A stretch of 64,000 nucleotides of DNA from Ascarosepion bandense (GCA_037127315.1 JBBBDQ010000310.1:2055001-2119000), one strand, 5' to 3'. Numbered from the stretch's first letter, positions 43,385 through 55,897 are shown. Notes: generated by a model from the sequence alone, not told the origin. Made by a program: numbers and translations.

Positions 43385-45640
43385 TTTCAGAAATGCAAAT
43401 GTATAAAGAAATAACAAAAATAACCCCCTCTACCATAAAGTAACTAAATGCACAAAAATTACTTTATTTGCCATAAATTAGACATTTTTAGATAATGTTG
43501 CAAAAATAATGAGTTAATTTGTTTGTACTAATTGAAAATATGGCATTGTATAAAAATAGTTTGGTTTTACCTCTTAATAATAACATAAACATTTTAACAA
43601 TAACACTTTGTTTTTATTAAGTTTGGAGCCCTTTTCATCATGTTACGCTGTTTTTACAGCGAATTAGTGGCGTATTTTTAAGCATAGTTTTAAAATGTTG
43701 GATGTGCGTTGTGGTGCAGTGGATATCGACTCTGAACGACAAATCGGGGAGCCGAGTTCGAATTCCATTTGAATTCCTTGCATTCACTTACGCACAAATA
43801 CCCTTGGGAAAGGTATTAATCCGTCTCTTCCCTCCAGTTATGAGTTAATTAACAGAACAGATTGGGTTCTATAGCCTTGGCGGGCAACCAGTCTACCGTA
43901 GAAAGCAATGGCAACCTACTGTGGGATAATCTTCTTCCCAGTCAGTCATGTCTCTCTCGAGACATGATCGCCCAAGCGTGTGTCACGTATGGCATTCAAC
44001 TGACTGACTGTTAAATATAAATTTTGGTTCATCATTTAAACATTTTACAATGATTCCCAATACTGTTTTTGTTAATATCTTAAAATTTTTAGCCAAATCA
44101 AATAAATCTCCTTCAGTCCTGCGTTTAACTAATAAAACACAGTTTGTGGATAGAATTGAATTTCTAGAAATTTCATGAAATTAAGTTAGAGAGGAGTAGC
44201 AGATCTAAAAACAAAATTTACCAAGATTTTCTAAAATTAATGATTAAAAAATAATTTCATTCATTTGTGTTACAAGTCTTGAAAGTTTCATTAAAATCAG
44301 ACAATTATTTAATTTTTGCTAGAATTTCCACATCAATGTGTTTTTCACAGGAAAAAATGCTAAAATTTCATTATTATTATTAATATTTCTTTTTTAAATT
44401 TTAAACTTTTCGGTCACTTTTGAGCAAACCACACATTTGTAAACAAAAGTCAATTCTCGGTTTTAAAGATATTGAAAGAATAAAATATACATCTGTGACA
44501 AATTATTTTTAAAAAAATTAGCAAATGTAATGTTAAATTAATCTGATTTACACAAGTATTACTTATTTGTGGCATGAAATTTAGAAGAAAACTATTTCTT
44601 AATCACAGAGTTAAACTTTCTAACTTTTAAATGTATGTCGGTCACAAGTGACATAATTGTACAATTTTTTCCGGTAAGGGGAAGAAACCGTGAAACACAT
44701 GACCTTTCAATGTACACAAAGAAATTACCACACAAAAAAACTTCAAATAAACAACAAAAAATGAAAATTATTTAAAAAATACGATGGCTAGATGACTTGT
44801 ATTAAACAATTTTTCATTAATAAATACAGTCTTCACTTTAAAACCTATCAACCTAACGTCTAGAAAACTTGGAAATATTTTAAAAATATTTTTGAAAGTT
44901 TATAAATTGTTACAATAATAAAACACAAATGAAAACAATTCTTTTAAAATTTAATTATAAATCGAAAAAAAAATTCTTCAGACGATAAAGTTTGAAGTTT
45001 ATATTATTTATTAAAGCAATTAAAAGTTTCTCTAATTAAATAATATCATGCATTTGTTTTTACTATTCGGTGTATATTTTCAGTAAAAAGTGCTAAATGG
45101 TTTTAAAAAATAATACATGATTTACATTTCCCAACGAGTCCTGCGTTTAACTAATAAAACCAATTTTGCCTACATGAATTTAATTTATTGAACTTTCATG
45201 AATTTACGTGAAGTGGGGGTTACGGATGTGAAAAATATGTTTTTAAAATATTTTCCTAAAAATAATGATTTCAAAAAGAATTTAAAAGAATTTAATTTAT
45301 TTGTGGATGAGTCCTGAAAATTTCCTTAAAACCCGACAATTTTTGTAAGAATTTCTAATTTAATGTGTTTGTCACAGGCAAATAACTGAGTTATTTAGGA
45401 TTACGTTTTCCATTGTAAACTCTCGTAGTGGTTTGGGTCTCCGCTAAGAAAAATAAACGTGTTAGAAAGTATTAAAATTTTTTAAAATAATTAAAAAATA
45501 CTTTGATCTTTCCTCTTAATAATTACGTAAGCATTTTGATGCAAAAAAGTTCGTTTATATTAAGTTTGAGATTTTTTTTCTTCAGGCATTGCTGTTTTCA
45601 GCGATTTAGTGAAGGAACTTATTTAAAGATAAAATATGCG
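43385..45640 (+). repeat. AT-rich repeat family, best array of copies
   Basis: Blocks shared with the copies at 6408, 47600 and 61075 are ordered as: 'cttttcggtcacttttgagc', 'aaacaaaagtcaattctcgg', 'aataaaatatacatctgtga', 'aatctgatttacacaagtat', then 'gagtcctgcgtttaactaat', 'agaatttccacatcaatgtg', 'ctcttaataat' and 'tttttattaagtttg'. The second and fourth-last groups occur twice, so at least one full unit plus flanking partial units are present. A full SINE is inserted at 43700. No coding frame is seen. Confidence 0.7.
43700..44010 (+). mobile_element. tRNA-derived SINE (family 1), full length
   Basis: The 5' end carries an exact A box (TGGTGCAGTGG) in 'gttgtggtgcagtggatatc' and a B-box-like 'gagttcgaattcc' about 40 bp later, the internal RNA polymerase III promoter of tRNA-derived SINEs. 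The body has 'taatccgtctcttccctcca' and 'gacatgatcgcccaagcgtg', and the tail is 'actgactgact'. It is the reference copy for 12544-12825 and 60368-60681. It lies inside the AT-rich family. Confidence 0.92.
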
Positions 45641-46118
45641 AAATAAAATAAGTAAACAGTACTTACTTCAGTATCATAAATAATAAACTTAAGTCAATCC
45701 AAAAGTAAAACCTAAAAATTAAAAAAAAATCTTAATTCCATTCCAGGAACTCTCGCATATTGTTAGCCTCCAGTTGCTCACTGGTCTAAACTCAGTGTAG
45801 TTGCCTTGTATGAATTTCATTGTAGAGATTTTGTTGTCGGCTGCTTTAAAGTTTTAGAAGATCAAATTAGTTATTTTCTTAAAAATTTTTTTAAACCAAA
45901 CGTTAATAACATTTAATTTTAACATGTTTCTAAGTTTAATTTTGTCTGAAACAAGGTCAATGAGATTGGGTCATAAATATAATGTTATTATAATCCTTCA
46001 AGATTGAAAAACTAGCCTTCATGTTTTTCCCCACACTATCTTTAACTGGAGTTTTTCTTGAGTTCATATACTGCTATTCATGGAAAATTCACATCTTTGC
46101 AAAACCAGTTCAGTCATG
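45641..46118. other. no gene recognised
   Basis: AT-rich flank between the AT-rich repeat and the LINE fragment. Confidence 0.4.
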
Positions 46119-46672
46119 TTTTTTTTTTTAATCATTTCACGGAAACGCCACTGATGTGCAGGGGGCTACATAAATGTAAAAAGACTAATTAGAAAAGAGT
46201 GAGGAGTACAAACTAGTTCGAAAGGAACAATAGAAAGCTGGGAAAGCAGGTGCGATGACAGATACATAGGTGGAGAGAAAGGGAATGTTATACAGGGGTG
46301 GGGAGAGAGCTAAGGTCCAGTGGTTAGTAGATGAGTATTGACTTTGCATTTAAATTTCTAGAGGTTGTAGCCGCCAGGAAAGCAAGAATATGGGAGCGAG
46401 TTCCACAGGCGGGAAGTGCGAGAGAAGAAGCTGCAGGAGTAGAATTGTCGTCTGCATTTGGCTAACCTGACTGTGAATGGGTGGGACCCACTTGCCAGTC
46501 TGGTTGCACCTGTTGAAGAGGCATCAGTGACTTAAGTTCGTCCGAGCAGAAGCCATGAAAGTATTTATAGAACAGACAAAGGGAGGCCACATTTCGACGA
46601 TGGGGAAGTGGCTGAGGTCGAGCCGCCAGATCAGTACCTATCACATTACAGACTCTCCTTTGGAGCCTGTCG
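46119..46672 (-). pseudogene. Jockey-like LINE 3' fragment, 5' truncated
   Basis: Near-copy of the 3' end of the LINE at 36738. The minus strand reads 'LQRRVCNVIGTDLAARPQPL' and 'LFYKYFHGFCSDELKSLMPL', followed by the 3' UTR and an A-run (plus-strand T-run at 46119-46129). Sequence identity to 36747-37310 is high by eye. The 5' break at 46672 is abrupt. Confidence 0.92.
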
Positions 46673-47429
46673 AGTAAGGAAGAACATTGAAAATAACACT
46701 CGCAATACTGAAGAAATAATGAAAGTATTATTCTAGGATATTTGCCTATTGCTGAGAAGGTTACTAGATCGTATCTGTGTTCATATATAGTTTTACATGG
46801 CACCGAGAAGCAAGTATTCGAGTTGCCGTTATATTTAGACTACTTTTTTCAATTTCACCAACAAATTAACTAAAAACAACCCTAACTGGCGTTGTAGTGG
46901 GTCCTTATTGTTTTTTTTACCTTTGTTCTGTTAATTATCTTTAATAGATTCTTCGCAACAACGATTACTGGGCAGGCATATTTCCCGTCAATGTTACACA
47001 TTTTTTCATTTCTCTCTGGACGATTTGACATGTCTCGAGTTGTTAGCATGTTAGACATTGACTATCTGACCACGTTTTTCGAATGATGGTAATGAATTTT
47101 AGATCAGTAATGAATCTGCTAAGTGATATATATATTGTTAATCGTCATTCTCTATAGGAGGATACGATCTTTTCGTCCAAATTGCAGTCAATTAATGTCA
47201 AAAGTTCCTTCTGCAGAACAGAAATGCATTTTCTGAATTACTTGTGAAGATCGGAAGTTTTGAATAAGCAATGAGGTTCTTCAGGTTCGTAGCGATGCAA
47301 TCATCATTTATCCATAAAAGTCCTACTTTCAACTGTAACACTTTATATAGTTGTAAGAAAATGATATAGCAAAAATACCTTTGTATCAGGTTCGGGTTAA
47401 ATTTGATGAGATATAATAATGTTCACTGT
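46673..47429. other. no gene recognised
   Basis: AT-rich, unassigned. Confidence 0.4.
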
Positions 47430-47592
47430 TTAAAAGGTCCAAGAACCGCTCAAGGTAGAGGATTGCAGAGGAAGTTATAAGAGGTACAGTTTATGTGTGT
47501 ATCTGAGAAAATTAATGGTAGACTTGAACGACTGTTGTGAACGAGGGAGCATACTCTTGGGAGTCGGCTCCAGAAAATAGAGGTTCTAGAGA
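47430..47592 (-). pseudogene. second Jockey-like LINE type, C-terminal scrap
   Basis: The minus strand reads 'SRTSIFWSRLPRVCSLVHN', parallel to 'PRIATLWKRLSKGCSLDHYN' in the fragment at 59560-60300. The plus-strand word 'aaccgctcaaggtagaggat' is shared with 'aaccactcgggttagaggat' at 59582. Short and broken. Confidence 0.6.
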
Positions 47593-47599
47593 AGCTATT

Positions 47600-49066
47600 T
47601 ACATCTTACTTCATTTTTTTTATTTTAATTTCAAGTTGAAATTTAAAATTTTCACTAAGCAAAATATTTTCTGTGTTTCAAAACGAAAGTAAATTGATTG
47701 AAAAAAGTTTTCTGTTTTAAATTGCTAAAAATGGCTGATTTTAGCAACATTTGCAATTTTCTCAATACAACGTAATTCTCTTTATTAAAATCTTTTAAAA
47801 ATAAAATGTACTTTTCTGAATATTTATTTGGAAAAGATTAGCTGATTTAACGTTTAATTATTCTGATAAGAAACAAATATTACTTACTTTTAGTTTAAAA
47901 TATCACAGAAAAGCATTTTTATTACGGAGGCGGGTATTTTTATGATAGGTTTATGTTTAGAAATGTTTTTCTACAGGATACTTATCTATGAAAATTACTT
48001 GACGAATATAACGTGATCGCCTTTTTCATACATATATATATTTTCACTACACATTAAACTTAAAAATTTATGAAAATATTTTGAGTAATTTAAAGTTCTA
48101 TTGTATTTTAGGTACTTTAGTAATACGTTTACTGTAGTTACTGCTCTTATTTTCTAATAATATAATGTATGCACAGATGTATGTAGAAAGATCTGCACAT
48201 ACAACAAATTCAAAATTCTTTTAAAAATACTGGGAGTTGCTGAATTGTAGAAAGCTTTTCCATTTATGATTAGTAAATATAGTTTATACTTAATAAGATT
48301 ATCACTTAACCGCTACAAATTAATAATTTTTTAAAAAACATTTAAAACTTTATAAATTATTTTAATTCTTGTAAAAATTAATTATTTATCGAAAAAAATG
48401 TTTTTTTAAGACAATAGTGTCTATAATATATATTATTTATAAAAGCAATTACAAGCTTTTCTACTTAAAAATTTCATAGTTTTCTTTAACGTTTTATTTG
48501 ACAATTCAGAGCAAATTTTCGGTAACTGGAGTACTCTTGTACAAAAAAAAAAAAAAGAAAGAATAAATAAATAAAATAAAATAAAATAAAATAAGAATAA
48601 ACGCTGATTTAATTTTTCAAAGATTTCTTCTTATGACTACTATAACTATAAAGTTGTACAAAAATGAATTTCTCGAAATTTCATAAAATTAAATAAATAG
48701 GAGAAACAGACTGAAAAAGAAATAGTTTTAAAGTTTTTTTTAAATGAATTAATAATTTAATTCATTTGTGAATGAGCCCTGAAAGTTTCATTAAAATCTA
48801 ATAACTATTTGACTTTTTTATCAATTTGGCCGCAAAAAACGCTAAAATTTCCTATGCTAATTGATGGTCATCCGCTGACGCAACAAAAAATTCACCAAAA
48901 TTTTGAAGGTTCTAAAAAGGATTAAAAATATTTAATAATAATAGATTCCTTTGCTCTTTCCTCCTAATATCATAAAGATTTTAACGATAAAACTTCTTTT
49001 TTTATTAAGCTTAAGGCGCATCTTATCATCATGTATGCTCAGTTTATAACGACTCTTTGGGGGTAC

Positions 49067-49070
<4 letters not shown>
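47600..49070 (+). repeat. AT-rich repeat family copy
   Basis: Carries the same block order as 43385-45640, including 'cctgaaagtttcattaaaat' (48778-48797) and 'tttattaagct' near 49000, and ends close to a (TA)n array. An (AAATA)n patch lies at 48569-48592. No coding frame. Confidence 0.65.

Positions 49071-49071
<1 letters not shown>

Positions 49072-49113
<42 letters not shown>
49072..49113. repeat. (TA)n(TG)n microsatellite, SINE tail side
   Basis: TA then TG array next to the 3' end of the minus-strand SINE. Confidence 0.9.
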
Positions 49114-49114
<1 letters not shown>

Positions 49115-49205
49115 ACATATAGTCATCCGCACACAGATCTGTTTTGCTGTATCACAGCTCATCAGTACGGATAGACATTGCTTTCAAACCAGGATTGGAT
49201 ATGGA
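49114..49205 (-). mobile_element. tRNA-derived SINE (family 2), 5' truncated
   Basis: Complement of 30990-31083: on the minus strand 'ccgtactgatgagctgtgat' and 'acagatctgtgtgcggatga' lead into 'ctatatg' and the TA/TG array. The A box is not present. Confidence 0.75.
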
Positions 49206-49214
49206 TATTTTTTA

Positions 49215-49216
<2 letters not shown>

Positions 49217-49292
<76 letters not shown>
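49217..49292. repeat. (CA)n(TA)n compound microsatellite
   Basis: About 23 CA units followed by about 15 TA units. Confidence 0.95.
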
Positions 49293-49294
<2 letters not shown>

Positions 49295-49499
49295 GTATGT
49301 ATGTATAAGATAGAATAAAGAAAAAAGAACAAATAGGAAACGTATCTCAATCTAACATATTTCGCTTTTATTGAAGCTTTCAGAGGCCCAGATTGGTCAG
49401 ATATGTGTCACCTGTATTAAAGCAATAGACAATTTTTAAATGTATATGCGTGGAATAATTTGGATGGTAAAGTGTATAATAGTGTATGTGTACGTTTGT

Positions 49500-50290
49500 G
49501 TAGAAACGCGTTCCTTAATCTATTGTCGATAGTTATGCAGTCGATTTGGTTTTTCATTTCTCCTCCTGGGTTTCTCCATATCCAGAATTGTCTTGGCTGT
49601 TTTTGAAACCAGGTGTTGGTCATTAGTCATTCGCTGTCCGCTACTGAACCTTCTTTCGATTTGCGGTCGTTGAGGTTTTTCATTTTTATCTTCCCTCCCC
49701 TTGCCTACTTTGGCATTCCGATCTCCCAAGATAATTCTAACTTCTTGTGACTTGCGCTGAGCCTTGGCATTGTCCAGCATGGATTAGAAAGATTCGATTT
49801 CTTCTTCGCAATTTGTGTTGTCGGTGCATATAACGTTATAATATATATGCTGAAGGGCTTTCCTTTACGTTTAACCACAAGAATTCTTTCAGGTAACTGG
49901 CAGTATCCTAGAACGCATTTATTCATGTCTTGATCCAGGATCTGTTCGACTCATTTTTTTATCATTTTCACCTGCTTATATAATTCTGAGGTTGTCACTG
50001 ACCAAATCCCCGTTGTTTGGCTATCTAGTTTTGCATATTCATAAAATGTTGACATCTAATCTAATTATCTCCTGATTTACGTTTTCCAGCTGTCTACAAT
50101 TGTTCAACATTCTGACGCTCCATGCCCCGAGAGTTACTTTTTGTTTTGTGTGAACAGTCACAGGATAACGGTCCAGTGGCACATGTCACTCATTCATTTC
50201 TTTCCTGGCGAGGGATCAGTTCTGAGGAATTTTGTCCCCTTTGCGGCGTTTCCTCATTTGTTCTTTTTTCTTTATTCTATCATCTTGTCG
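49500..50290 (-). pseudogene. RTE-like LINE endonuclease domain, broken
   Basis: Read on the minus strand: 'VTLGAWSVRMLNNCRQLE' (start of the domain), 'ICKTRWP' (the catalytic Glu position of ETRW reads Lys), 'PFSIYIITLYAPTT' (49705-49926), then 'QEVRIILGDRNAKVGKGRED' and 'NDQHLVSKTAKTILDMEKPR' (49520-49780), then 'KNQIDCITIDNRLRNAF' in a third frame. This is the usual endonuclease order of the RTE-like family whose RT is at 61980-63562. The fragment starts next to the Tc1 element at 50303. Confidence 0.85.
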
Positions 50291-50302
50291 GATTCCGATA
50301 TA

Positions 50303-51774
50303 CAGCCCTGGACAAAAGTTTTACAGCACTATGTAAAAGTATAGTTTCAGATATTTTTGAATACTGAAAGTGAGTGAAACCATGAATAATCAATAAATAG
50401 GATGTGTTTAGTTCGCTGATGCAAATTTTAAGGGATTTACATGAGCGAGTTCTTGACTTTTGAAATGAGAAGGAATATTTTTTCTGGGGAGAAAAAAGAA
50501 TAGTGTAAAGGTTGGATCGTGTTTTTTTTTTAACCACATATTCGGCAGACAGAGTGAAGTGAAAAGCAGAGAGAAGAGATAGTAATTCTTTTTTTAAACC
50601 ACATTATTTATTCTGTAATTATGATCCAAATAAGAAAAGGTCATTGTTCCGAATCCAAACGATCTGCTATCATTGCTTTACATAAAGCCGGTCTTAGCTG
50701 TTGTCAGATTGCCAAACAGGAGCAGGTTCATACAGCAACGGTCAAAAGAATAGTCCAGAAGTGGAAGAAAACTTGGGGTTCGAAGCGGTCGTCCAAATGA
50801 GTCTACAGAGCGAGATGACCGACAACTGGTGTGACTTAGTTTGACTGATCGACAGGCCAGTAGTCAGCAGTTACTGAAGGAATGGTCCAGCGGTGGTGTG
50901 GAAGCTTCAGTAAGGCGGCGTTTGTTGACGAAAGGATTGACGTGAAAAAGGCCTGCAATAAAGTCATTTTTGACACGAAAAAATATAAAAGATCGATTAA
51001 ATTTCTGTCGAATTCATAAAAGTTGGACTGTAGAAGACTGGAAACAGGTGATTTTCTCTGATGAATCACCTTTTAGCTGCTTCGCTAACAATGGATCATG
51101 CCGTGTCAGAAGACGTGAAAGATTGCACCCTGATTGTGTGGTATCCATAGTCATGCATCCGGATCACGTTCATATTTGGGGGTGCTTCTCCTTTCATGGC
51201 GTCGGAGAATGTGTTTGTACCCAAAGGTACGTCAATGAACAAGAAATGGTATATGAACACTATCAAAAATAGACTACCACAATTTTTGATAGAACACTAC
51301 CCTGATCGAGATGTGGTGTTTCAACACGATGGTGCACCTTGCCATAAAGCAAAAACTATGACGAAGTGGTTCGAGGAAAATAACTTCAGAGTTCTGCAAA
51401 ACTGGCCACTTGATCTCAATCCCATCGAAAATGTATGCTCCATCCTGGAACCAAAGGTGCGTGAAGCTGCTCCAACAGCAAGAATTGAACCTGAAGCTGT
51501 CCTACAAAGATGTTGGACTTCTATTAGATCTAACTTTTTAAAATCACTAATTGAGTCTATGCCAAAGCGAATAAAACTTGTTCTTAAAAGTAGAGGAAGG
51601 TACATAAAGTATTGCATTTAACATCCAAATTTAACATACATCATAATAAATAATTATTTTTTTACTTTGAAATAGTTTAAATTATTATTTTAAAATGCTA
51701 TATCAAAAATAGTTGTGTTTTGTTATCGATAACTCAGATTTTTTCTGGTGTTGTAAAACTTTTGGTTAGAGCTG
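50303..51774 (+). mobile_element. Tc1-like element, complete ends, inactive
   Basis: The ends are CAGCCCTGGACAAAAGTTTT and, inverted, CAGCTCTAACCAAAAGTTTT, flanked by TA at 50301-50302 and 51775-51776. Both are typical of Tc1 elements. The length of 1472 bp is normal. A transposase frame fills the centre with several frameshifts and stops. Confidence 0.93.
50621..51621 (+). pseudogene. Tc1-like transposase pseudogene
   Basis: Starts 'MIQIRKGHCSESKRSAIIAL' with the first helix-turn-helix in 'LSCCQIAKQEQVHTATVKRI'. A frameshift near 50780 leads to 'GVRSGRPNESTERDDRQL', the GRPR-type hook, followed by a stop. The catalytic part is largely open: first Asp in 'VIFSDESPF' (about 51050-51075), second in 'VVFQHDGAPCHKAKTM' and Glu in 'LDLNPIENVCSILEPKV'. 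All three DDE residues are preserved. Another shift near 51230 splits the central frame. It would catalyse cut-and-paste transposition but cannot be made intact. Confidence 0.93.
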
Positions 51775-51776
51775 TA

Positions 51777-53139
51777 TATATTCAACTCATTTGTACACAT
51801 AATAATCTATGAAATAATCTACATATCTAAATTGGTCTACGTTTATTTACAGATCTGTGTGTTTTTAGTTTTAGGAAACGTTTTCGTGATCGTTCTTATT
51901 ACTGCCTATGTTAATAATTTATTCGCACGCGCACACACAGAAATATATGTATGCACACACACACGCATGCATACATACACACAAATAAACATATATAACG
52001 TTTTCTTATTAAAAAATCATATCAATTTTTGCAAGGTGACTTTTTCTTACAAGTTGTCTTACAAGCCTCATCCTCATCATATTATAAGCAAATTGATCAA
52101 ATTTATAAAACCAGAACCGATTCTCTTTTCAGTTATCTTAGTTGTTGAAAACTACTGACTTCAATGTCTACATCTTTTAAGATCGAGCTTATTTCTAGGT
52201 GTCAAGTGTGAGTGGCAACCAAGAGTGACAAATATTTGACCTCTACACAGAATGTGGAATAATTGCTTTTACACGACACGAGTCTAACAGGTAGAAAATT
52301 ATTGCCGTTCTACCCGAGTAGATTTTGGTATTTATTGGTGAAAAGAAGAGAAAAACAGAATTATACGTGAGATGATTCGCTCTATCGATTATCACAGAAG
52401 CTGTGCATTTATTTATCTGGTTCAGAACTTTCTCTTACGCGGAAGCAAAATCCCGTAAGGATACTTTAGATTCTTGTAACCGAGCAACTGATTTACGTTG
52501 TGGACAATGATGTCACGTCTAATCCTTCATTTTAGTGAGATTTATTTTTATCTGCTATTCAATGTTGATGCTTTTGAAAAAGGACAATAATTAAATAGTA
52601 ATGTATATCGATTCAAGAGAAAGTTGAACGGTTGGGAAACGTGAAATATAATACATTCATACGTATTTCGTTTGAAACGAAAGGCATTAACAGTTCAAGA
52701 TGTGAAAAAGAATAAAATATTTATTTTCCATGTAGACAGTCTTTCTAAGATAGAAAACAATTAAATATATCCAAAATTGTGAAAATAATCGATAACAGAA
52801 TGGTTGGTCATAAGCTTACTATTGATTTGTTTTTCCCCAGAAATCTTTAATCCGGTAAGACCAGAAACACCGTCGCTTTAAATCGGTGTTGTAGATAAAA
52901 TACAAAACGTATTTAGTATTATGTAAATATATTTCTGCATCATTGTCTGAATAATAGCAATCCTCTTTTCATATATTTCTACAACATTTGCGTGTGTATG
53001 TGTGCCTTCTAATTTATATATTTTTACATAGGTTATTTTACTTTCACACTTATACGAAAGTTGTTATCTGGCGGTATATCATCTTCAGAATCATATAATG
53101 CCGACATTTAAATTTCTTGGAATCATTACTAATTTTATT
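51777..53139. other. no gene; short CA patch
   Basis: CA-rich patch at 51930-51985. Otherwise unassigned AT-rich sequence. Confidence 0.4.
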
Positions 53140-53310
53140 TACACAAATTTATTGCTGGCATTTTATTTTTTAAAAAATCTATTACTGGTAAATTCTTTTC
53201 TTTTTTTTCGTTTTACAAAAATCCATTGCTGATCAATTTTTCTTTTCAAAAATTTATTGCAGGTAATTTTTTTACTATGAAAATGCATTGCTGGTATTTT
53301 TACAATAAAA
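53140..53310. repeat. degenerate tandem repeat, ~45-bp unit
   Basis: Five diverged units around 'aaatttattgctggtaattt': 'atttattgctggcatttt', 'atctattactggtaaatt', 'atccattgctgatcaatt', 'atttattgcaggtaattt' and 'atgcattgctggtatttt'. Confidence 0.85.
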
Positions 53311-54283
53311 TGTATTTTTATAATTTCATAGCGTTTGGCCTCAGTTTGGAGGTTAACTAATTGCCCATAGCTGGGTCTCTAACATGTGCTACTACTCCGG
53401 GTCAGGGTGGACGTACGAACGGCAACAATTAACATTTCTCAAAACTTCTATTCTCCCGATCAGAGGCCTTGCTGCTTATCATCATATCCTGGACAAAGTA
53501 CTTTTAAGTGCTGCTTTCGATATAACTATATACTGATATTGAAGTATGCATTCATATAAGTATGTATTAATAGACTTGTAGCCTGATATGTGGATAATTG
53601 AATTTTGAACAGGAGAATATATCTATAATGTTTGATCAATGTGATTAATATTCATCACTGAATTAAGTTCATTGACAATGAAGGAGATCGTTGTAAAAGT
53701 AATATTTTTTATTGAAATAAATGATCATTATGCATTATTACTGTAGTGAATTCACGTCTGACTGGTTGTTCGACACCAGTGGATTTGTGTCAGGCTAAGT
53801 TAAAATTAATCAGTACTGATAAAATATTGAAATGTTTTCAACACTGATTCATGAGTACTGAAAGTAAATACAGGACAATTTCCTTACAAATGAAGAAAAA
53901 CTCCAAGTAACATAGATGTGGTTCTATAAATGGATGTTGTGAATACAATGGATTAACCATATGAGCAACAAGGAAGCTTTAAAGAAAATGGGAATTAGAA
54001 GTACACTTATAACCTACAAAGGTGAATGGTAATGAACCAAATGTTACTTAGAGCGAAGTTGTGGAGAGCCGTGATCTCATACGTTTTGAAAGGAACGACA
54101 CATAAAAGAAAAAAGAATATGAACAACTTTAATTTTATTATGGTTAGAAAATCTGAAATTTGTAGGTTTTTTAAATATTTATAGAATGATTGTAGCAATT
54201 AATTTTCAGTGTATGTAAAGTATTATCTACTTTTGCTGAAATATATCCGTAGTTTTAAATCAAAAGGAATTGATCACTTTAAA

Positions 54284-54286
<3 letters not shown>
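53311..54286. other. no gene recognised
   Basis: 53340-53480 is distinctly less AT-rich and may be a small element, but no box or copy was found. Confidence 0.4.

Positions 54287-54347
<61 letters not shown>
54287..54347. repeat. (ATCT)n microsatellite
   Basis: About 15 units. Confidence 0.95.
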
Positions 54348-54348
<1 letters not shown>

Positions 54349-54833
54349 GATGAAAATGATTTCTTTCTTTCTTTTTTCTTTCTCCTTTCGTACATATTTT
54401 TTTCCCTTGTCTTATTTGGCTTCACAGTCCTTCATTCATGAATATCTTTTTATGCTGGAAAAAATCCTACACGACAAGAGCCTTCTTAAATCCCTTTTAT
54501 CCACATTCATTGCTGCTGAATCTATGTATACATGCATTTATATACATTGCTTGGAAACTTGATTTGCAAACACACAAGAAGACAAATACAGTATTTGTTT
54601 CAAGTGTCATTTACGGGCAGTGATTATATTCTCATCGTGAATGTATTATTGAATAATAAACAATAAGGCTTCCACTTCATATAAACTCAACGCCAAGGAC
54701 GATATATCTTCAATATTGCATGGAATCAATGGATTAAACATGCTTAAACGAGCACAATTGATTATTTTAATGTCTGAAAAGCAACATCGCACACTAATCT
54801 GTCTTTCTCTATTTCTCTCCCTTCTCTCTCACA
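54348..54833. other. no gene recognised
   Basis: Overlapping short plus frames have chance-like composition. Confidence 0.4.

Positions 54834-54892
<59 letters not shown>
54834..54892. repeat. (ATCT)n microsatellite
   Basis: About 14 units. Confidence 0.95.
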
Positions 54893-55599
54893 AAAGGTTC
54901 AACCATTTACTAATTTAACGTCTTTTTTACTGTAACAATGAAATCTTGTGTATATGTTACTTTTGCGCGTCGATATTGATGTACTTGTCGTATCTGAAAG
55001 ACTCAAATCATAACCAAACAGTGGATGCAGTAAAACATTTTGACTATACCGCTCTCTTGTCAGGTTTTAGTTGTACAGTTGAATAGTCTCTTTCGGTAAA
55101 CGGCTTCAATCTATTTAGTATTTCACAGTGAGTGCCTGACATCGTTAACTGTGTGAAATTGCGGTACAAAATCCGCGAATTGCACAAACTTTGCATTTCA
55201 GAACACAGTTGCCATTAGTTTTTTCTGAACTTTGAATTTTGGCATCAAGTTTATAAAGTTTAACATCCACATTATAAAGTTTGCACCGTCTGTCATGTTA
55301 AAGCTTAAACGCGCCCAATTTAATCTTCTATTGTTGATGATCATGCGCGCCATACAAGGCTCATTTTTTAGATTTGTACGCTCTTATTCTGTCAATGCAC
55401 GGCATCAGACAAATACCTGCTTCTTGTTCATTACATTTTCACCATACATTACAACAAAATCACAGCGAATTTCCGTTGGCGTTTTCCCTTTGAAATCTTA
55501 TATTACATATCGCACTTCAGTTTGTTCATTGTTTTATGGCCGAAGTTATTTTTATTGTGATTGACAGGGACAAGAATGCATTTCAATACTAAGCAATGT
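54893..55599. other. no gene assigned; 110-codon plus frame at 55232-55564
   Basis: The 110-codon frame has no recognisable motif, no splice-like flanks that I would trust, and hydrophobic/basic chance composition. Not called as a gene. Confidence 0.4.
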
Positions 55600-55604
55600 A
55601 TTGA

Positions 55605-55856
55605 GAGACGGAAAAATTTCATTCGAAATAAAGAGAGCACTGGATTGTTATCTGAAGTCCTTCAATATGGCAGTGAATGCTGGACAGTCTCATCAAAGAT
55701 GAAGGAAAGACTTGAAACAACCGAAATGTGGCTCTACTAAAGAACGCTGAGGATGCCATAGACCGAGTATGTGAGTAATGGTGAGGTCTTGGAGAGGATA
55801 AAAAACGAAAAGGTAATTTATACTTAACATCTGATACTCACAGAACAGTTAGAGGG

Positions 55857-55897
<41 letters not shown>

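Noticed and set aside
55232..55564. 110-codon plus frame as a possible host exon
   Set aside because: No motif, no believable splice sites, and no matching frame in neighbouring sequence.
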